Assembly: GCF_921294215.1 (NCBI RefSeq)
Contig: NZ_CAKLDM010000003.1
Coordinates: forward strand, 62,001 to 126,000
DNA length: 64,000 nt
Origin: Vibrio marisflavi CECT 7928
GTDB taxonomy: Bacteria; Pseudomonadota; Gammaproteobacteria; Enterobacterales; Vibrionaceae
Direction of reading: 5' to 3'
In this document: in pieces, positions 58,119 to 64,000 of the stretch
Layout of the letters: the number at the start of each line of letters is the position of its first letter
How positions within the stretch are numbered: the first letter of the stretch is position 1
The notes under the pieces: generated by a model
Seen by the model: the letters and a program-made list of their open reading frames with translations, nothing else
Told to the model about the DNA's origin: nothing
Database searches by the model: none
Position numbers and translations under genes: made by a program

Positions 58119-61100
58119 ATGGTTTACTCTTATACCGAGAAAAAGCGCATCCGTAAGGACTTTGGTACTCGTCCACAAGTATTGGACATTCCATACCTGC
58201 TATCGATACAGCTCGATTCGTTCGACAAATTTATCGAACAGGATCCAGAAGGGCAATACGGCCTTGAAGCCGCATTCCGTTCTGTCTTTCCTATTCAGAG
58301 CTATAATGGCAACTCTGAGCTGCAATACGTTAGCTACCGTCTTGGTGAGCCAGTTTTTGATGTTAAAGAATGTCAAATTCGCGGCGTAACTTATTCGAAA
58401 CCACTTCGCGTAAAACTACGCCTAGTGATATTTGATAAAGACGCGCCAGCAGGTACCGTCAAAGATATTAAAGAACAAGAAGTCTACATGGGTGAAATTC
58501 CACTCATGACAGACAATGGTACCTTCGTAATCAATGGTACCGAGAGGGTTATCGTATCCCAGCTGCACCGAAGCCCAGGCGTGTTCTTCGACAGCGATAA
58601 GGGTAAGACCCACTCATCAGGTAAAGTTTTATATAACGCACGTGTTATTCCTTACCGTGGCTCATGGCTAGACTTTGAGTTCGATCCTAAGGACAACTTA
58701 TACGTACGTATTGACCGTCGTCGTAAACTGCCAGCATCAATCATTTTGCGTGCACTAGGTAAAACTACGGACGAGATCTTGGATCTATTCTTCGAAAAAG
58801 TGAATTTCGAAGTGAAAGATCAAACTCTATTAATGGAGTTGGTTCCAGATCGTCTACGTGGTGAAACTGCATCATTTGATATTGAAGCAAACGGTAAGAC
58901 CTACGTAGAAACTGGCCGTCGTGTGACAGCTCGTCATATCCGTCAGCTAGAAAAAGATGGCGTTGAGCACATCGAAGTACCAGTTGAGTACATCGTAGGC
59001 AAAGTATCTTCAAAAGATTATGTCAATGAAGCTACTGGCGAATTGATCGTATCTGCAAACCAAGAGCTTAGCCTTGAAATGCTAGCGAACCTATCGCAAG
59101 CAGGCCATAAAGCGCTAGAGGTTCTGTTTACTAACGATCTAGACCACGGTCCATTTATTTCAGACACTTTGCGTATCGATAGCACGGTTGATCGTATTTC
59201 TGCTCTTGTAGAAATCTACCGTATGATGCGCCCAGGTGAGCCGCCAACGAAAGAAGCGGCAGAAGCACTATTTGAAAGCTTGTTCTTCTCAGAAGACCGT
59301 TACGATCTTTCTACTGTTGGCCGTATGAAGTTCAACAGTTCTATCGAACGTGAAGAAGAAACTGCTGATCGCGGTACGCTGGATGAAACTGACATCATCG
59401 AAGTGATGAAGAAGTTAATCTCGATCCGTAACGGTGTGGGTGAAGTTGATGATATCGACCACCTTGGTAACCGTCGTATCCGTTCTGTTGGCGAAATGGC
59501 TGAAAACCAATTCCGTGTTGGTCTAGTACGTGTTGAACGTGCTGTTAAAGAGCGTTTGAGCCTAGGTGACCTTGATGCAATCATGCCTCAAGACCTAATC
59601 AACGCTAAGCCGATTTCAGCAGCAGTGAAAGAGTTCTTTGGCTCTTCTCAGCTTTCTCAGTTCATGGACCAAAACAACCCTCTATCAGAAGTAACGCATA
59701 AGCGTCGTATCTCTGCATTGGGTCCAGGCGGTCTAACTCGTGAACGTGCTGGCTTTGAAGTACGTGACGTTCACGTAACTCACTACGGTCGTCTATGTCC
59801 GATCGAAACGCCTGAAGGTCCAAACATCGGTCTTATCAACTCACTATCAGCGTTTGCTCGTTGTAACGAGTTTGGTTTCCTAGAGACTCCATACCGTAAA
59901 GTAGTTGATGGCATCGTTACTGACGAAGTGGATTACCTATCTGCGATTCAAGAAGGTCAATTTGTCATTGCACAGGCAAACACAGTATTGACTGAAGAAG
60001 GTACATTCGCTGATGAGCTAATCACTGCTCGTCAAAAAGGAGAATCTGGTCTTCACCCACGTGAACACGTTGACTATATGGACGTTGCAACCAACCAGGT
60101 TGTATCGATCGCTGCGTCGCTTATCCCATTCCTAGAGCACGATGATGCGAACCGTGCATTGATGGGTGCGAACATGCAACGTCAGGCTGTACCAACACTA
60201 CGTGCTGACAAGCCGCTAGTAGGTACAGGTATTGAACGTAACATCGCAGTTGACTCTGGTGTTACAGCTGTTGCTAAGCGTGGTGGTAGCGTTCAGTCTG
60301 TAGATGCTTCACGTATCGTTGTTAAAGTTAACGAAGGTGAGCTGATCCCTGGCGAAGCTGGTATCGACATCTACAACCTAACTAAGTACACGCGTTCTAA
60401 CCAAAACACATGCATCAACCAGCGTCCAACAGTGATGCCTGGTGAGACAGTGGCTCGTGGTGACGTATTAGCTGATGGTCCTTCTACTGACTTGGGTGAA
60501 CTTGCACTTGGTCAGAACATGCGTATCGCGTTCATGCCTTGGAACGGTTACAACTTTGAGGATTCCATCCTAGTTTCTGAGCGTGTAGTTCAAGAAGATC
60601 GTTTCACAACTATCCACATTCAAGAACTGTCTTGTGTGGCTCGTGATACTAAGCTTGGCTCTGAAGAGATCACAGCTGATATTCCAAACGTTGGTGAGTC
60701 TGCGCTTTCTAAGCTAGACGAATCAGGTATCGTTTATATCGGTGCAGAAGTGAAGGGTGGCGACATCCTAGTTGGTAAAGTAACGCCTAAAGGTGAAACT
60801 CAGCTAACTCCTGAAGAAAAACTTCTACGTGCAATCTTCGGCGAAAAAGCATCTGATGTTAAAGATACATCTCTACGTGTACCAAACTCTGTTTCAGGTA
60901 CTATCATCGACGTTCAAGTCTTTACTCGCGATGGCGTAGAAAAAGACAAGCGTGCTCTAGAAATTGAGCAGATGCAGCTTAAAGAAGCTAAGAAAGACTT
61001 AACTGAAGAGTTCCAAATCCTTGAAGGCGGTTTGCTTGCTCGTGTTAAAGCAGTACTTCTTTCTGGTGGCTTCAGCGAAGGTCAGCTTCAGTCTATCGAT

Positions 61101-62150
61101 CGTAAGAAGTGGCTTGAGCAGTCTCTAGAAGACGATGCTCTTCAATCACAGCTTGAGCAACTTGCTGAGCAGTGGGATGAGCTAAAAGCTGACTTCGATA
61201 AGAAATTCGAAACTAAGCGTCGTAAGATCACTCAAGGTGATGACTTAGCTCCGGGCGTACTGAAGATCGTTAAGGTTTACCTAGCGGTTAAACGTCGTAT
61301 CCAGCCTGGTGATAAGATGGCGGGTCGTCACGGTAACAAAGGTGTAATCTCTAAGATTAACCCTGTTGAAGACATGCCTTACGATGAAAATGGCCAGCCA
61401 GTTGATATCGTGTTGAACCCACTGGGTGTACCTTCACGTATGAACATCGGTCAGATCCTAGAAGTACACTTAGGTCTGGCTGCGAAAGGTATCGGTGACA
61501 AGATCAATAAGATGGTTAAGGAACAGCAAGAGCTTGCTAAGTTCCGTGAGTTCCTACAAAAAGTCTATGACTTGGGTAACACTCGCCAAACTGTCGATAT
61601 TGCTTCATTGACTGACGAAGAAGTTCGTACTCTTGTGAAGAACCTACGTGGTGGTCTACCGATTGCAACGCCTGTCTTTGACGGTGCGTCTGAGAAATCA
61701 ATTAAAGATCTTTTGACTCTTGCAGACTTGCCAGCATCTGGTCAGTTGACACTGTTTGATGGCCGTACAGGTGATGCGTTTGAGCGTCCTGTAACTGTCG
61801 GTTACATGTACATGCTGAAACTGAACCACCTAGTTGACGACAAGATGCACGCTCGTTCAACTGGTTCGTACAGTCTGGTTACTCAGCAGCCACTTGGTGG
61901 TAAAGCTCAGTTCGGTGGTCAGCGTTTCGGTGAGATGGAAGTATGGGCACTAGAAGCATACGGTGCTGCATATACGCTACAAGAAATGCTAACTGTTAAG
62001 TCGGATGACGTTAACGGCCGTACTAAGATGTATAAGAACATCGTAGACGGTAACCACAGTATGGAACCTGGTATGCCTGAATCGTTCAACGTATTGTTGA
62101 AAGAGATCCGCTCACTAGGTATCAATATTGAGCTAGAAGACGAAGAATAA
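58119..62150 (+). CDS. rpoB: RNA polymerase beta subunit
   Basis: RpoB forms half of the catalytic cleft of RNA polymerase. The 1343 residues match E. coli (1342). The rifampicin pocket reads [20 protein letters not shown] then [10 protein letters not shown], with Asp516, His526 and Ser531 (E. coli numbering) all wild-type, so no common resistance substitution is present. The C-terminus ([20 protein letters not shown]) is standard. AGGAA precedes the ATG. rpoC follows after 84 bases containing a hairpin. Confidence 0.98.
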   Translation: MVYSYTEKKRIRKDFGTRPQVLDIPYLLSIQLDSFDKFIEQDPEGQYGLEAAFRSVFPIQSYNGNSELQYVSYRLGEPVFDVKECQIRGVTYSKPLRVKLRLVIFDKDAPAGTVKDIKEQEVYMGEIPLMTDNGTFVINGTERVIVSQLHRSPGVFFDSDKGKTHSSGKVLYNARVIPYRGSWLDFEFDPKDNLYVRIDRRRKLPASIILRALGKTTDEILDLFFEKVNFEVKDQTLLMELVPDRLRGETASFDIEANGKTYVETGRRVTARHIRQLEKDGVEHIEVPVEYIVGKVSSKDYVNEATGELIVSANQELSLEMLANLSQAGHKALEVLFTNDLDHGPFISDTLRIDSTVDRISALVEIYRMMRPGEPPTKEAAEALFESLFFSEDRYDLSTVGRMKFNSSIEREEETADRGTLDETDIIEVMKKLISIRNGVGEVDDIDHLGNRRIRSVGEMAENQFRVGLVRVERAVKERLSLGDLDAIMPQDLINAKPISAAVKEFFGSSQLSQFMDQNNPLSEVTHKRRISALGPGGLTRERAGFEVRDVHVTHYGRLCPIETPEGPNIGLINSLSAFARCNEFGFLETPYRKVVDGIVTDEVDYLSAIQEGQFVIAQANTVLTEEGTFADELITARQKGESGLHPREHVDYMDVATNQVVSIAASLIPFLEHDDANRALMGANMQRQAVPTLRADKPLVGTGIERNIAVDSGVTAVAKRGGSVQSVDASRIVVKVNEGELIPGEAGIDIYNLTKYTRSNQNTCINQRPTVMPGETVARGDVLADGPSTDLGELALGQNMRIAFMPWNGYNFEDSILVSERVVQEDRFTTIHIQELSCVARDTKLGSEEITADIPNVGESALSKLDESGIVYIGAEVKGGDILVGKVTPKGETQLTPEEKLLRAIFGEKASDVKDTSLRVPNSVSGTIIDVQVFTRDGVEKDKRALEIEQMQLKEAKKDLTEEFQILEGGLLARVKAVLLSGGFSEGQLQSIDRKKWLEQSLEDDALQSQLEQLAEQWDELKADFDKKFETKRRKITQGDDLAPGVLKIVKVYLAVKRRIQPGDKMAGRHGNKGVISKINPVEDMPYDENGQPVDIVLNPLGVPSRMNIGQILEVHLGLAAKGIGDKINKMVKEQQELAKFREFLQKVYDLGNTRQTVDIASLTDEEVRTLVKNLRGGLPIATPVFDGASEKSIKDLLTLADLPASGQLTLFDGRTGDAFERPVTVGYMYMLKLNHLVDDKMHARSTGSYSLVTQQPLGGKAQFGGQRFGEMEVWALEAYGAAYTLQEMLTVKSDDVNGRTKMYKNIVDGNHSMEPGMPESFNVLLKEIRSLGINIELEDEE

Positions 62151-62189
62151 TCCCTTCTTTCTTTATTGAGAAAAGCGATTATCTGGTAG

Positions 62190-64000
<1,811 letters not shown>

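Overview
The window reads as a chromosomal segment of a Vibrio-type gammaproteobacterium (family Vibrionaceae). Three things point there: the gene order (hupA-DUF1481-purDH; aroQ-accBC, prmA-dusB-fis; cpxRA/cpxP-fieF-pfkA; epmB/efp; tRNA-tufB-secE-nusG-rplKAJL-rpoBC), a CrbS/CrbR acetate-switch locus, and a Vibrio-like dispersed palindrome in front of pfkA. The species cannot be named from sequence alone. I see no phage, insertion sequence, integron, plasmid origin or CRISPR array; this is core chromosome with a few lineage-specific genes.

Layout. 1-5.4 kb: the 5' part of a CNNM membrane protein, hupA, a lipoprotein, the purHD operon (read leftward, with a candidate PurR operator) and zntR. 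5.4-11.1 kb: two methyl-accepting chemotaxis proteins (one with a C-terminal sensor), phospholipase A pldA, a VOC protein and uspA. 11.4-16.2 kb, read leftward: fis, dusB, prmA, accC, accB and aroQ. 16.5-30.9 kb: an acetate/carbon locus with acs, a DEDDh exonuclease, a CNBD-CBS-DUF294 protein, an MFS permease, the transporter-fused histidine kinase CrbS, a DUF2076 protein, an acetate-type symporter with its DUF4212 small subunit, MarC and the response regulator CrbR. 31-38.5 kb: dsbD, dcuA-aspA, fxsA, a small membrane protein and a nitronate monooxygenase.

38.5-52.3 kb: trmL; the envelope-stress system cpxRA with two tandem CpxP/Spy-family genes, each preceded by repeated CpxR-like boxes; fieF, pfkA, epmB/efp, menA-rraA, a MATE exporter, tpiA, a CHMI-family isomerase, a DUF805 protein and coaA. 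52.5-64 kb: four tRNAs (Thr-TGT, Tyr-GTA, Gly-TCC, Thr-GGT) leading into tufB, then secE-nusG, rplKA, rplJL and rpoBC. rpoC runs off the window. This last block is the growth-rate-controlled translation and transcription superoperon; its promoters have GC-rich discriminators and lie beside, or inside, GC-rich palindromes.

How it fits together. Acs, the symporter pair, CrbS and CrbR form a plausible acetate-scavenging circuit (CrbS/CrbR are known to activate acs in Vibrio cholerae). CpxAR with its paired periplasmic proteins, plus DsbD, serve envelope quality control. EpmB and EF-P, and the tRNA-tufB-ribosomal-RNAP block, serve translation. I found no clearly undescribed system. The best leads are the tandem Cpx-controlled CpxP paralogues, the promoter-in-palindrome elements before rplK and rplJ, the terminator-like hairpin inside rpoBC, the unexplained DUF294/exonuclease pair at the acetate locus, and the MCP with reversed domain order.
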